Positions 46,659 to 56,738 of a stretch of DNA of 64,000 bases are shown here, piece by piece. This stretch comes from Buttiauxella selenatireducens. Lineage in GTDB: Bacteria > Pseudomonadota > Gammaproteobacteria > Enterobacterales > Enterobacteriaceae. A model generated the notes under the pieces. That model had not been told where the DNA came from. It saw only the letters and a program-made list of their open reading frames with translations, and ran no database searches. The stretch covers positions 1,674,001 through 1,738,000 of the forward strand of contig NZ_CP133838.1 of assembly GCF_031432975.1 (NCBI RefSeq), read 5' to 3'. Position numbers and translations under genes: made by a program. The stretch's first letter is position 1, and every line of letters begins with the position of its first letter.

Positions 46659-48239
46659 TCATACCTCGTAATCCGCCTTATCATCGGCCTCCAACGGCAC
46701 AATCTGCACTTTCTGCACTCGGTGGCTTTCCACCTGCAGGGTGCGTAACAGGAAATTCCCCACCTCAACCGTTTCGCCTGTCACCGGAATATGCTGTAGC
46801 GTCTCCATCAATAACCCGGCAATAGTGTGATAGTTACGTTTGTCTTCCAGCGGCAACGGCACGTACTGGACTAAATCATCAAGCGGCATGTGGCCGTTTG
46901 CCGTCCAGCTTCCATCCGGATTTTTCTGGATGTCATGGCGCGCGTCTATCTCCTCCACTTCATTTGGCAAATTACCGGCGATGGTTTCCATCACATCACT
47001 TAACGTCACCACCCCTTCGACTGAACCAAACTCATCCACGACAAAGGCAAAGTGTGTTCTGGCATTACGGAATTGCTCCAGCGCTGCCAGCAAAGGCAGT
47101 GTCTCCGGGAAGATCAACGGCTGGCGTATCAGCACTTCAAGATCGAACGGCTCACCTTTTAACGTCTGCTGGAGTAAATCAATGACGTGCACCACACCCA
47201 AAATTTCATCGCCGCTGCCGGTTACCACGACGCGGGTATGTTGGTTTTTATCCAGCAGCGCACGAATTTCAGCTTCTGGGGAGCTCAAGTTGATGTACTC
47301 GACGTCATGACGCGAGGTCATGATGCTGCTCACCGTACGCTGGTTCAGGTTCAGCACACGTTCAATCATCAGCCGCTCTTGCGGGTCAAAGATTTCATCT
47401 TGTGGCGTATGATCGGCAATCAACGATGCGGTTTGCGCATCCAGTTCCGCTTCTTCCTTTTTACCGTTCAACAAACGCAGCACTGCTTCGGCCGTGCGCT
47501 GGCGTAACGATTGATCGGCTGATAAGAAGCGGCGGCGATTGAAAATGGCAAGCTGATTGAGGCTTTCAATCATCACTGAGAAGCCGATGGCCGCGTACAA
47601 ATAGCCTTTCGGGATATGGTAGCCAAAGCCATCCGCCACCAGGCTAAAACCAATCATCAGCAGGAAGCTCAGACACAAAATCACAATAGTCGGATGGTTA
47701 TTCACAAAGCGTGTCAGCGTTTTGCTCGCCAGCAACATCAGGCAAATGGCAATAATCACCGCGGCCATCATGACGGCCAGATGGTCAACCATCCCCACTG
47801 CGGTAATCACAGAATCCAGAGAAAACACCGCATCCAGAATCACTATTTGTGCCACAACGGGCCAAAATCGTGCGCCGCGCCGTTGGGAGTGCGTTTCGCT
47901 GTCTTTGCCCTCAAGTCGCTCATTGAGCTCAACGGTGGCTTTGAATAACAGGAACAAACCGCCGAAAAGCATGATCAGGTCCCTTGCGCTAAAGGCGAGT
48001 TCACCGGCATGAAAGAGTGGGCGAGTCAGTGTGACAAGCCAGGAGATTGAGGCCAGAAGCAATAAGCGCATCAGCATGGCGAGGACCAGCCCAGTGACGC
48101 GGGCGCGGTCGCGTTGCGCCGGAGGTAATTTTTCGGCAAGGATGGCGATAAACACCAGGTTATCAATACCAAGGACTAGCTCAATAACCACCAGGGTTAT
48201 GAGGCCTGCCCAGATCGATGGGTCGGCAATCCATTCCAT
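46659..48239 (-). CDS. yegH: TerC/CorC-type membrane protein YegH
   Basis: A 526-residue inner-membrane protein. Residues 1-235 form a TerC-like integral membrane domain ([20 protein letters not shown], then Asp-bearing helices). Residues about 300-420 form a CBS pair ([33 protein letters not shown]). The last about 85 residues form the CorC/HlyC transporter-associated domain. Function is unproven; metal-ion handling is inferred from family. It is upstream of, and divergent from, the colanic acid operon, as in E. coli. Confidence 0.94.
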   Translation of the reverse strand: MEWIADPSIWAGLITLVVIELVLGIDNLVFIAILAEKLPPAQRDRARVTGLVLAMLMRLLLLASISWLVTLTRPLFHAGELAFSARDLIMLFGGLFLLFKATVELNERLEGKDSETHSQRRGARFWPVVAQIVILDAVFSLDSVITAVGMVDHLAVMMAAVIIAICLMLLASKTLTRFVNNHPTIVILCLSFLLMIGFSLVADGFGYHIPKGYLYAAIGFSVMIESLNQLAIFNRRRFLSADQSLRQRTAEAVLRLLNGKKEEAELDAQTASLIADHTPQDEIFDPQERLMIERVLNLNQRTVSSIMTSRHDVEYINLSSPEAEIRALLDKNQHTRVVVTGSGDEILGVVHVIDLLQQTLKGEPFDLEVLIRQPLIFPETLPLLAALEQFRNARTHFAFVVDEFGSVEGVVTLSDVMETIAGNLPNEVEEIDARHDIQKNPDGSWTANGHMPLDDLVQYVPLPLEDKRNYHTIAGLLMETLQHIPVTGETVEVGNFLLRTLQVESHRVQKVQIVPLEADDKADYEV

Positions 48240-48503
48240 AAATCGTTCATAACCTTTTATAAGATGACAAATGTCACAATGAAATGATGGATAATCGAGT
48301 GGGAAATTGCAATATTCGTGCGGGATAAATCCTGCATGGATTAATGTTGGTGTTTAAATTTGCTCAATCCCACTTAATAACCAAGGTAAATAATTAATCA
48401 TTTTCCGAATTGTCATGTCATTTAATTTTCCAGTAATGAAATTCACATGAGATAGTTCTGTATATTATTCTCGGACGTATCAGCAATTAATTTTCTGTCA
48501 ATA

Positions 48504-48517
48504 TAAAGAAATTCCTA
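48504..48517 (+). promoter_or_regulatory. RcsAB box of the wza promoter
   Basis: TAAAGAAATTCCTA closely fits the RcsA-RcsB binding consensus (TaAGaatatTCctA) and the site ahead of wza in E. coli. It implies activation of capsule synthesis by the Rcs phosphorelay. Confidence 0.82.
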
Positions 48518-48749
48518 AAGCCGTCTAATTGTGTTGTTAATACTATTCTTAAAAGTCTCGGTATTGTTGGAGGGTGCCTTGCCTGATATAGGCTTAACTG
48601 CAACAATCCGTATCGGTGTCTGATATTAGATGTATTTTTTATATTCGCTGAAGCCATGATATTTAACCTGGTGGTGGGTTTTTTTGTTCCTCAGATAATT
48701 CTTTGGATTTAACTCCTGCCATTGTTACTCCTTATAAATTGTCTCTTTT

Positions 48750-48789
48750 CAGTAGGTTGGTGACTGTAAGCCAGGGGCGGTAGCATGCT
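48750..48789 (+). promoter_or_regulatory. JUMPstart sequence with ops element
   Basis: The segment contains AGTAGGTTGGTGACTGTAAG then CCAGGGGCGGTAGCATGC, matching the JUMPstart consensus. The core ops GGCGGTAGCATG is at 48776-48787. There RNA polymerase pauses and recruits RfaH, which reduces termination over this long operon. The usual CGTG is CATG here, which creates an ATG. Confidence 0.9.
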
Positions 48790-48979
48790 CAAAGGCCAGA
48801 GAATAAGCCTCAATTATTCTGTCAATAGGATGTCGGGAAATAAGCGTTTTTTTAGGATTGATGCCAGTTATTTCAAACGGCAAGTAGGTTTCAATTCATG
48901 CCTCATTCAAAAACCTAACGAGTCACTTATTTTATTCGTTCAGGATAATTACTCTGCCATAGTGATAAATACTCAATGA
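48785..48979 (+). CDS. Possible 64-codon leader ORF coupled to wza
   Basis: The frame starts at an ATG inside the ops element, with AGGGG of JUMPstart seven bases upstream acting as a plausible ribosome binding site. It ends in TGA overlapping the wza ATG (ATGA at 48976). The predicted peptide is basic and not recognisable. Since wza itself has no Shine-Dalgarno sequence, translation could be coupled to this ORF. The peptide sequence may not matter. Confidence 0.4.
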   Translation: MLKGQRISLNYSVNRMSGNKRFFRIDASYFKRQVGFNSCLIQKPNESLILFVQDNYSAIVINTQ

Positions 48980-50109
48980 TAAAATACAAACTTAAATTGA
49001 TGCCTTTATTGGTGTCGGTAGCCCTTATGAGTGGTTGCACAGTCCTCCCCGGTAGCAATATGTCGACGATGGGGAAAGATGTCATCAAACAGCAGGATTC
49101 AGATTTCAATCTGGATCGCATGGTTAACGTGTATCCATTAACACCGCGCCTGGTTGAACAATTACGTGTTCGCCCCGCGGTCGCGCAGCCAAATATGTCT
49201 CTCGACCAGGAGATCGCTGCTTACCAATATCGTGTTGGTCCGGGCGATGTTTTGAACGTCACGGTCTGGGATCACCCTGAACTGACGACGCCTGCAGGCC
49301 AGTACCGTAGCTCAAGCGATGCCGGTAACTGGGTACAGTCGGACGGCACCATGTTCTATCCCTACGTTGGCAAAGTGAAAGTCACCGGCAAAACACTTTC
49401 TGAAATCCGCAGTGATATTACCAGCCGCCTTGCGACGTACATTGCTGACCCGCAGGTGGACGTTAATATCGCTGGGTTCCGCTCCCAAAAAGCCTATGTC
49501 TCAGGCCAGGTCAACAAATCCGGCCAACAACCCATCACCAACGTGCCACTCACAGTACTGGACGCCATAAACGCCGCGGGCGGCCTGACTGATGCAGCCG
49601 ACTGGCGCAACGTCGTTCTGACACATAACGGCAAGGAAAAACGGATTTCCCTGCAAGCGTTGATGCAAAACGGTGACCTGAGCCAGAACCATCTGCTTTA
49701 TCCCGGTGACATCCTGTTTGTTCCGCGCAATGACGACCTGAAAGTGTTTGTGATGGGCGAAGTGAAGAAACAGACCACCCTGAAAATGGACTTCAGCGGT
49801 ATGACGCTGACCGAAGCGTTGGGTCAGGCTGAAGGTCTGGATATGACCGCATCGAACGCCAGCGGGATATTTGTGATTCGCCCACTCAAAGATAAGCAGA
49901 GCGGCAAGATTGCCAACATTTACCAGCTTGATATGTCGGATGCGACATCGCTGGTCATGGGCACCGAATTCCAGTTGCAGCCATACGATGTGGTGTATGT
50001 GACTACCGCACCGATCACACGTTGGAATCGTCTGATTAACCAACTGCTGCCAACCATCAGTGGCGTTCGTTATATGACGGATGCAGCCAAAGATATCCAT
50101 ACCTGGTAG
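48976..50109 (+). CDS. wza: Outer-membrane polysaccharide export lipoprotein Wza
   Basis: Wza forms the octameric outer-membrane channel that exports colanic acid. The 377-residue precursor has a lipoprotein signal with lipobox LMSGC and acylated Cys21. The Poly_export domain (about 75-160, [20 protein letters not shown]) and SLBB domains ([11 protein letters not shown]-like [28 protein letters not shown]) follow. The C-terminal amphipathic helix (about 345-377, [20 protein letters not shown]) forms the membrane barrel. First structural gene of the operon, six bases from wzb. Confidence 0.97.
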   Translation: MIKYKLKLMPLLVSVALMSGCTVLPGSNMSTMGKDVIKQQDSDFNLDRMVNVYPLTPRLVEQLRVRPAVAQPNMSLDQEIAAYQYRVGPGDVLNVTVWDHPELTTPAGQYRSSSDAGNWVQSDGTMFYPYVGKVKVTGKTLSEIRSDITSRLATYIADPQVDVNIAGFRSQKAYVSGQVNKSGQQPITNVPLTVLDAINAAGGLTDAADWRNVVLTHNGKEKRISLQALMQNGDLSQNHLLYPGDILFVPRNDDLKVFVMGEVKKQTTLKMDFSGMTLTEALGQAEGLDMTASNASGIFVIRPLKDKQSGKIANIYQLDMSDATSLVMGTEFQLQPYDVVYVTTAPITRWNRLINQLLPTISGVRYMTDAAKDIHTW

Positions 50110-50115
50110 GGCGCT

Positions 50116-50559
50116 ATGTTCAACAAAATTTTGGTTGTCTGTGTGGGGAACATCTGCCGTTCCCCAACCGCTGAGCGGTTACTGAAAAGCTATCACCCGG
50201 AACTTATCGTGACGTCTGCGGGGCTCGGGGCGCTCGTGGGGAAAGGGGCCGATGTCGGGGCCATTCGCGTGGCGCAGGAGCATAACCTCTCTCTTGAGGG
50301 GCATTGTGCAAAACAGGTCTCCGGCAAAATGTGCCGCGAATACGACCTGATCCTCGCCATGGAAAAACGCCATATCTCCGCAATTTGCGAAATGGCTCCA
50401 GAGATGCGCGGCAAAGTGATGCTGTTTGGTCACTGGGATGCGGAACGGGAAATTCCCGATCCGTATCGCAAAAGTCATGACGCTTTTGAAGCGGTTTACG
50501 GTCTTCTGGATCTCAGTGCCCAAAAATGGGCTCACGCACTCAACGCTCATCAGGGATAA
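50116..50559 (+). CDS. wzb: Low-molecular-weight protein tyrosine phosphatase Wzb
   Basis: Wzb dephosphorylates the tyrosine kinase Wzc, and the cycle is needed for colanic acid polymer production. The 147-residue product has the P-loop signature C9-VGNIC-R15-S near its start and the catalytic Asp in EIPDPYRKS near residue 115. The length equals E. coli Wzb. It is followed two bases later by wzc. Confidence 0.97.
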   Translation: MFNKILVVCVGNICRSPTAERLLKSYHPELIVTSAGLGALVGKGADVGAIRVAQEHNLSLEGHCAKQVSGKMCREYDLILAMEKRHISAICEMAPEMRGKVMLFGHWDAEREIPDPYRKSHDAFEAVYGLLDLSAQKWAHALNAHQG

Positions 50560-50561
50560 CA

Positions 50562-52730
50562 ATGACAGAAAAATCAAGCCGTTCGAGCGCCCTCACTGAG
50601 GGCAATGATGAAATTGATATTGGCCGATTGTTTGGTACGGTGCTCGAAGCTCGTTGGTGGGTTTTGGGGATCACGGCCATTTTTGCGGTGCTGGCGACGG
50701 TTTATGCGCTGTTTGCCACGCCAGTTTATAAAGCCGATGCGTTGGTGCAAATTGAGCAAAACGCCGGTAATTCGCTGGTTAATGATATTAACTCCGCACT
50801 CTCCAACAAGCCGCCAGCCTCTGCCGCTGAAATGCAGTTGATCCAGTCGCGACTGGTGTTGGGTAAAACGGTTGATGATCTCAATCTCGACATTGCCGTT
50901 GAGAAAAATAGCCTCTGGCTGTTGGGCGCGGGCTGGGATCGTCTGCAAGGCCGTCAGAATGACACCGTCGTCGTCGAAACCTTTAACCTTCCTGCCGGTC
51001 AGGCTAAAAATGTCTTTACGGTAGAGGTGCTTAGCCCGACGCAGTATTTACTGACCAGCGATAACGGATTTAGTGCGAAAGGGCAGGTCGGACAACCGCT
51101 GAATAAAGATGGCATCGCGATGACCGTAAGCGCTATCAAAGCGCAAGTGGGCGATACTTTTACAGTCACCAAATACTCGACGCTCGGCATGATTAACCAG
51201 CTTCAGGGCAACCTTGTGGTGGCTGAAAATGGTAAAGACACCGGGGTGTTGAGCCTGTCTTATACCGGTGAAGATCGCGACAAAATCCGCAATATTCTCG
51301 ATAGCATCACCCGTAACTATCTTGAGCAGAACGTACAACGTAAATCGGAAGAAGCGGCGAAAAGCCTTAAATTCCTCGCCGAACAGTTGCCGGAAGTGCG
51401 CTCCCGTCTTGATGCAGCTGAAAACAAACTCAACGCTTATCGCCAGCAACAAGACTCAGTTGACCTGTCGCTTGAGGCTAAATCTGTCCTCGACACCATG
51501 GTGAACATTGATGCGCAGCTTAACGAACTGACCTTCAAAGAAGCTGAGATTTCCAAGCTGTATACCAAAGTTCACCCGGCGTATCGCACGCTTTTGGAAA
51601 AACGCCAAACCCTGGAAGAAGAGAAAGCCCGCCTGAATGGGCGCGTGACGGCGATGCCGAAAACCCAGCAGGAAATCGTGCGTCTAACGCGTGATGTGGA
51701 ATCTGGCCAGCAGGTTTATATGCAGCTGTTGAATAAACAGCAGGAGCTGAAAATCACAGAGGCCAGCACCGTCGGTGATGTGCGTATTGTCGATGCGGCG
51801 ATTGCTCAGCCGGGAATGGTCAAACCACAGCGTGCGCTGATTATCCTCGGCAGCATAATCCTTGGTCTGATGTTGTCGATTATGGGTGTGCTGTTACGTT
51901 CACTGTTTAATCGTGGTATCGAAAGCCCGGCGGTACTGGAAGAGGCGGGAATAGGCGTCTATGCCAGCATCCCACTGTCCGAATGGCAGAAATCCCGCGA
52001 CTACGCCACGGTGCGTAATGTCAAAGGGGCCAGGCGTAACAAGCAAAGCCAACTGCTGGCCGTCGGCAACCCGACGGATCTGGCCATCGAAGCGATTCGT
52101 AGTCTGCGTACCAGTCTGCACTTCGCCATGATGCAGGCGCCAAACAATGTCCTGATGTTAACGGGTGTGAGCCCATCCATCGGTAAGACGTTTGTTTGCG
52201 CCAACCTCGCCGCGGTGATTAGCCAGACCAACAAACGGGTGCTGCTTATCGACTGTGATATGCGCAAAGGCTATACCCACGAACTTCTGGGCACCACCAA
52301 CACCAATGGTCTGGCGGATGTGTTATCCGGCCACGCTGAAATCAGCCGCTGCGCACAAAAAACCTCCGTACCTAACTTTGACCTCGTACCGCGCGGAGTC
52401 GTGCCATCCAATCCTTCCGAACTGTTGATGAGCGATCGTTTTGCTGAACTGGTGGCGTGGGCAAGCAAGAATTACGACCTGGTATTGATTGATACCCCGC
52501 CAATTCTTGCTGTCACCGACGCCGCTGTCGTGGGTCGTCATGCAGGCACCACGCTGATGGTGGCGCGTTACGCGGTCAATACGCTGAAGGAAGTCGAAAC
52601 CAGCCTCAGCCGCTTTGAGCAAAATGGCATCAAGGTACGTGGCGTAATTCTCAACTCTATCATCCGCCGTGCCGTGGGATATGAGGATTACGGTTACTAC
52701 GAGTACGAATATAAATCTGATGCTAAATAG
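50562..52730 (+). CDS. wzc: Tyrosine autokinase / copolymerase Wzc
   Basis: A 722-residue inner-membrane polysaccharide co-polymerase and BY-kinase. It has a Wzz domain with membrane helices (about 30-55 and 427-447) around a periplasmic coiled coil. The cytoplasmic kinase follows, with Walker A GVSPSIGKTFVCANLA (about 531), Walker A' LLIDCDMRKG and Walker B LVLIDTPPILAVTDA. The C-terminus YEDYGYYEYEY carries six Tyr for autophosphorylation. ATG 50562 was chosen after the wzb stop; earlier frames lie inside wzb. Confidence 0.97.
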   Translation: MTEKSSRSSALTEGNDEIDIGRLFGTVLEARWWVLGITAIFAVLATVYALFATPVYKADALVQIEQNAGNSLVNDINSALSNKPPASAAEMQLIQSRLVLGKTVDDLNLDIAVEKNSLWLLGAGWDRLQGRQNDTVVVETFNLPAGQAKNVFTVEVLSPTQYLLTSDNGFSAKGQVGQPLNKDGIAMTVSAIKAQVGDTFTVTKYSTLGMINQLQGNLVVAENGKDTGVLSLSYTGEDRDKIRNILDSITRNYLEQNVQRKSEEAAKSLKFLAEQLPEVRSRLDAAENKLNAYRQQQDSVDLSLEAKSVLDTMVNIDAQLNELTFKEAEISKLYTKVHPAYRTLLEKRQTLEEEKARLNGRVTAMPKTQQEIVRLTRDVESGQQVYMQLLNKQQELKITEASTVGDVRIVDAAIAQPGMVKPQRALIILGSIILGLMLSIMGVLLRSLFNRGIESPAVLEEAGIGVYASIPLSEWQKSRDYATVRNVKGARRNKQSQLLAVGNPTDLAIEAIRSLRTSLHFAMMQAPNNVLMLTGVSPSIGKTFVCANLAAVISQTNKRVLLIDCDMRKGYTHELLGTTNTNGLADVLSGHAEISRCAQKTSVPNFDLVPRGVVPSNPSELLMSDRFAELVAWASKNYDLVLIDTPPILAVTDAAVVGRHAGTTLMVARYAVNTLKEVETSLSRFEQNGIKVRGVILNSIIRRAVGYEDYGYYEYEYKSDAK

Positions 52731-52748
52731 CCTTCGCCTTCGCCTTCG

Positions 52749-52957
52749 CCCTCACCCTAACCCTCTCCCCCAGGGAGAGGGGATTAAATCGGCTTCTCCC
52801 TCAGGAAAAGTGATCGGTTTTCTCCTTCTCCGTCAGGAAAAGGGGAGCGCTTTTCTCCTTCTCCCCCAGGGAGAGGGGATTAAATCGGCTTCTCCCTCAG
52901 GGAAAGGGGGCATTCTTTTCTCCTTCTCCCTCAGGGAGAAGGCTGGGATGAGGGTGG
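52749..52957. repeat. Intergenic palindromic repeat, copy 2 (internally duplicated)
   Basis: A GC-rich stretch opening CCCTCACCCTAACCCTCTCC and closing GGGATGAGGGTGGG, made of repeated CTCCCTCAGGGAGAGG-like palindromes. A 41-base unit is duplicated exactly at 52765-52805 and 52861-52901. It fills the wzc-wcaA gap inside the colanic acid operon. Long reading frames across it are repeats, not genes. Confidence 0.85.
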
Positions 52958-52995
52958 GTTAACTTGCAATCAACGAGACTTCTTTGGGGAACGCC

Positions 52996-53832
52996 ATGAA
53001 TAACCCACTTATCTCTATTTATATGCCGACATGGAACCGTCAGCAGTTGGCGATCCGCGCCATCAAATCGGTGCTTCGCCAGGATTATGAGCACTGGGAA
53101 ATGTTAATCGTTGATGACTGCTCTTCATCGTATGAGCAATTGCAGCGTTTTGTTGAAGAACTGGGCGATGCGCGAGTTCGATACGTCCGCAACGATTTCA
53201 ACTCCGGAGCATGTTCGGTGCGTAATCAGGCTATCAGCCAGGCAACAGGTGAGTTGATTACAGGTATTGATGATGATGATGAATGGACGCCCAACCGCCT
53301 GTCGGTATTTCTGGCGCATCAACACCAGTTGGTCACCCACGCCTTTTTGTATGCCAATGACTACGTTTGCGAAGGGCAGGTTTACTCGCAGCCCGCCAGT
53401 TTGCCGTTGTACCCAAAATCGCCATTTTCATTAAAGCTGTTTTATAAGCGCAATATCATTGGTAATCAGGTGTTTACCTACGCAAGCCGTTTCAAAGCCT
53501 GCCTGTTTGATACGACGCTGGCAGCCGCTCAGGATTACGATATTTTCTTGCGCATGGTGGTGGAGTACGGCCAACCGTGGAAAGTGGAAGAGGCGACGCA
53601 AATTCTGCATATCAATCACGGCGAAATGCAGATAACTAAATCGCCCAAGAAATTCGCGGGGTACTTCCATTTTTATCAAAAGCACAAAGACAAATTCGAC
53701 CGGGCCAGCAAGAAATACCAACTGTTTACGCTTTATCAAATCCGCAATAAGCGCATGTCTTTGCGCACCTTATTCGCGCTGTTAAGTGTACGAAACACCA
53801 AACGCCTGGCCGATGGATTACGGGGGAAATAA
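52996..53832 (+). CDS. wcaA: Colanic acid glycosyltransferase WcaA
   Basis: A 278-residue GT2-family transferase, near-identical in length to E. coli WcaA (279). The nucleotide-sugar fold opens with PLISIYMPTWNRQQLAIRAI, DDCSSSYE, and the metal-binding GIDDDDEWTPNRLSVF near residue 93. It adds a sugar to the lipid-linked colanic acid repeat on the cytoplasmic membrane face; which sugar is not shown by sequence. It is separated from wzc by the repeat cluster and is followed two bases later by wcaB. Confidence 0.95.
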   Translation: MNNPLISIYMPTWNRQQLAIRAIKSVLRQDYEHWEMLIVDDCSSSYEQLQRFVEELGDARVRYVRNDFNSGACSVRNQAISQATGELITGIDDDDEWTPNRLSVFLAHQHQLVTHAFLYANDYVCEGQVYSQPASLPLYPKSPFSLKLFYKRNIIGNQVFTYASRFKACLFDTTLAAAQDYDIFLRMVVEYGQPWKVEEATQILHINHGEMQITKSPKKFAGYFHFYQKHKDKFDRASKKYQLFTLYQIRNKRMSLRTLFALLSVRNTKRLADGLRGK

Positions 53833-53834
53833 CG

Positions 53835-54320
53835 GTGCTTGAAGATCTTCGCGCAAACTCCTGGAGCTTACGACCTTGCTGCATGGTGCTGGCTTATCGC
53901 ATCGCACATTTTTGCTCGGTGTGGCGAAAAAAAAGCGTCATCAACAATCTTTGGGCGGCCCCGATCATTCTGCTGTATCGCTTCTTCACCGAGTGCCTGT
54001 TTGGTTATGAAATCCAGGCAGGAGCAACGATTGGACGGCGTTTCACTATTCACCACGGTTATGCCGTGGTGATTAATAAATTCGTGGTCGCCGGGGATGA
54101 TTTCACCATCCGTCATGGTGTCACCATCGGTAATCGCGGCAAAAGCCTTGCCTGTCCGGTTATCGGTAATGGCGTCGAACTGGGTGCCAACGTGGTGATT
54201 ATTGGCGACATCACGCTCGGTAATAACGTCATCGTCGGAGCTGGCAGCGTGGTGCTGGATAGCGTTCCCGATGACGCTCTGGTGGTGGGGCAGAAAGCGC
54301 AGATAAAGGTTCTGAAATGA
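53835..54320 (+). CDS. wcaB: Colanic acid acyltransferase WcaB
   Basis: A 161-residue left-handed beta-helix acyltransferase of the serine O-acetyltransferase (CysE) type. Hexapeptide repeats run from about residue 66 to 150 (GRRFTIHHGYAVVINKFVVA, GNGVELGANVVIIGDITLGN), with a catalytic His in the IHHG segment. It probably O-acetylates a sugar in the colanic acid repeat. It starts with GTG and overlaps wcaC by ATGA. Confidence 0.93.
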   Translation: MLEDLRANSWSLRPCCMVLAYRIAHFCSVWRKKSVINNLWAAPIILLYRFFTECLFGYEIQAGATIGRRFTIHHGYAVVINKFVVAGDDFTIRHGVTIGNRGKSLACPVIGNGVELGANVVIIGDITLGNNVIVGAGSVVLDSVPDDALVVGQKAQIKVLK

Positions 54321-55533
54321 ATATTATGCAATTTAACGTTCGCCTTGCCGAAGGCGGTGCTGCGGGAGTGGCGCTCGATCTTCACCAACGCGCACAAGCG
54401 GCAGGTTTTAATTCACGTTTTATCTACGGGTACGGTAAAGGGGGAAGAAAAGCGCCAGTCACGATAAATTCTCTGGTGTTGAAAAACACACGCCGCGTTT
54501 GACGTCGATTGCCAACATTGTGTTATTTCGCTTTTTTAACCGCGACCCGTTCGGCAACCTGAATAATCTGTATCGCAAAGTGACGCGCGCCACTGGCCCG
54601 GTGGTGCTGCATTTCCATGTCGTCCACAGCTATTGGTTGAATCTTGAAGAAATGGTGACGTTTTGCCAGCGCGTGAAAGCGCATAAAGCGGATGTCACTT
54701 TTGTCTGGACGCTGCACGATCACTGGAGCATCACCGGACGCTGTGCGTTTCTCGATGGGTGTGATGGCTGGAAAACAGGCTGCCAGAAATGTCCTTCATT
54801 GAATAATTATCCACCGGTGAAACGAGATCGCGCTCATTTACTGGTGGATGCAAAGCGCCAGCTGTTCCGTGAAATGCTGGCGTTGGGTTGCCAGTTTATC
54901 TCCCCAAGCCAGCACGTGGCCGATGCCTTTAACCGAATTTATGGGGCAGGGCGCTGCAAAATTATTAATAACGGAATTGATGTCGCAACCGAGACGATCC
55001 TCGCGGAACTGCCTCTCACGCAAGCGGCGGGCGAAAAGCCAAAAGTGGCGATCGTTGCCCACGACCTGCGCTATGACGGCAAAACGAATCAACAACTTGT
55101 GCAGGCAATAATGGCACTGGGCGATGAAATCGAATTGCATACCTTCGGTAAATTCTCGCCATTTAACGGTCCGAACGTCGTGAACCACGGCTACATGACG
55201 GATAAAAAAGCGTTGATGAGCCAACTCAACCAGATGGACTCGCTGGTGTTTAGCTCACAGGTGGATAACTACCCGCTGATTTTGTGCGAAGCGCTGTCGA
55301 TTGGCGTGCCGGTGATTGCCACTCAAAGTGACGCCGCAGATGAAGTGCTGCAAAAAGTGGGCGGTAAAACCTTTAGCGATGCGCGGGTGCTTGAATTGGT
55401 GAAAATGCCAAAAGAGCAGTTGGCTCAGCAGGTGTTTGGCAAAACGTTGCAGGCGTTCAAAAGCGCCAGTCGCCAGGCTTTCAGTGGACAACAGATGCTG
55501 GAGGAGTATGTCTCGTTCTATCAAAATCTGTAG
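54317..55533 (+). pseudogene. wcaC: Colanic acid glycosyltransferase WcaC, frameshifted
   Basis: GT4-family transferase, expected at 405 residues. The first frame (54317-54502) gives MNIMQFNVRLAEGGAAGVAL to FIYGYGKGG and then diverges to a stop. The second frame picks up at once with KKSASHDKFSGVEKHTPRLT, the expected continuation, and runs to FYQNL at 55533. The switch is at five G residues, 54440-54444; one added G gives exactly 405 residues. A TTG at 54499 overlapping the first stop could restart translation, but would lack the N-terminal about 60 residues. This may be a real mutation, slippage or sequencing error. Confidence 0.9.
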
Positions 55534-56728
55534 TTATCTGCTGTTACCGTTCATCTATCTGGTGGTCAACGTCAAGTTGGCCTCACTCGGAGAAAGCTTC
55601 CCCGTTACGATAGTTACCTTCTTGCCCGCAATCCTCTTTTTGTACATCGAACGCATCAGTGTCAAAAAATTGATGATTGCGTTAGGCATTGGTGGGGGAC
55701 TGACGGCATTTAACTACATCTTTGGCCAATCCCTGAATGCCAGTAAATACGTCACCTCTACATTATTGTTTGTTTATATCGTGCTGATTCTGGCGATGAC
55801 CTGGAGCTGCCGCTTCAAAACTATTTCACAGCATAATCACCATAAAATTCTAAGGGTATTTTATTGCGTGGTGGGCATTATCGTGATGCTGGCCGCAGCG
55901 GAAATGGCACAGATTATTCTCACGGGCGGCAGTAGCCTGATTGAGAAAATTTCGAAGTTTCTTATATACAGTAATAGCTATGTTCTGAACTTTATTAGCT
56001 TTGGAGGTAAGCGAACGACAGCGCTCTATTTTGAACCCGCATTTTTTGCTCTGGCATTAATCTCAATTTGGCTCAGCATCAAACAGTTCGGTATCAAAAC
56101 ACCAAAAATTGATGTTATGATTCTGTCAGGGATAGTTCTTTCAGGATCGTTTTCAGGAGTAATGACATTTATTCTGTTTTATCTTCTTGAATGGGCATTT
56201 CAGTACCTTAATAAAAATGCCATCAAGAAGAAGTTGCCTCTGGCAATTATTTCTCTGTCCGTATTTTTAGTGGGGTTAGTATTCGCGTTTCCTTATATTG
56301 CTACACGCTTGGGTGATTTAGGAACCGAAGGTTCGTCATCGTATTATCGTATTATTGGCCCGTTAGCAATGGTCGGATATTCATTGAGCAATATCGCTGG
56401 GGTAGTGCGTTTCGGATCTTTATATGAATATGTCGCATCATTCGGAATCTTTAACGGTGCGGATGTCGGTAAAACAGTAGACAATGGTTTGTATCTTCTG
56501 ATTATTTATTTTTCCTGGTTCGCTGTATTACTGACAATGTGGTACATGTGGAAAGTCATTAAAATGATGCGCACGGCATTTGGCAATAATGAAAATTTCC
56601 GTGTGCAATTATGGCTTTTTACACCGCTGTCACTGTTTTTTACCGGCTCAATTTTTAGCCCTGAATATGCGTTCTTAATTGTGTGTCCATTTATTCTGCG
56701 TAAGGCACTCAATATTACCCGCAACTGA
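55508..56728 (+). CDS. wcaD: Putative colanic acid polymerase WcaD
   Basis: A 406-residue inner-membrane protein (E. coli 405) with about 10-11 hydrophobic segments from [20 protein letters not shown] to the C-terminal [20 protein letters not shown]. It is the likely Wzy-type polymerase that joins repeat units at the periplasmic face; a larger periplasmic loop lies between about 260 and 330 ([35 protein letters not shown]). The start ATG 55508 is preceded by GGAG and overlaps wcaC by 26 bases, as in E. coli. Confidence 0.94.
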   Translation: MSRSIKICSYLLLPFIYLVVNVKLASLGESFPVTIVTFLPAILFLYIERISVKKLMIALGIGGGLTAFNYIFGQSLNASKYVTSTLLFVYIVLILAMTWSCRFKTISQHNHHKILRVFYCVVGIIVMLAAAEMAQIILTGGSSLIEKISKFLIYSNSYVLNFISFGGKRTTALYFEPAFFALALISIWLSIKQFGIKTPKIDVMILSGIVLSGSFSGVMTFILFYLLEWAFQYLNKNAIKKKLPLAIISLSVFLVGLVFAFPYIATRLGDLGTEGSSSYYRIIGPLAMVGYSLSNIAGVVRFGSLYEYVASFGIFNGADVGKTVDNGLYLLIIYFSWFAVLLTMWYMWKVIKMMRTAFGNNENFRVQLWLFTPLSLFFTGSIFSPEYAFLIVCPFILRKALNITRN

Positions 56729-56738
56729 GGTTTATAAA

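Larger units (their letters stand above)
48240..48975 (+). promoter_or_regulatory. Long leader of the colanic acid operon
   Basis: 736 bp between yegH and wza holding the operon control signals: an RcsAB box at 48504, a long leader, and a JUMPstart/ops element at 48750. The A+T content is high. A 64-codon ORF starts within the ops sequence. I cannot place the promoter precisely. Long untranslated leaders are usual for RfaH-dependent operons. Confidence 0.75.

Noticed and set aside
52669-52962. 97-codon frame across the wzc-wcaA gap
   Set aside because: It is built of the intergenic palindromic repeats and starts inside wzc.
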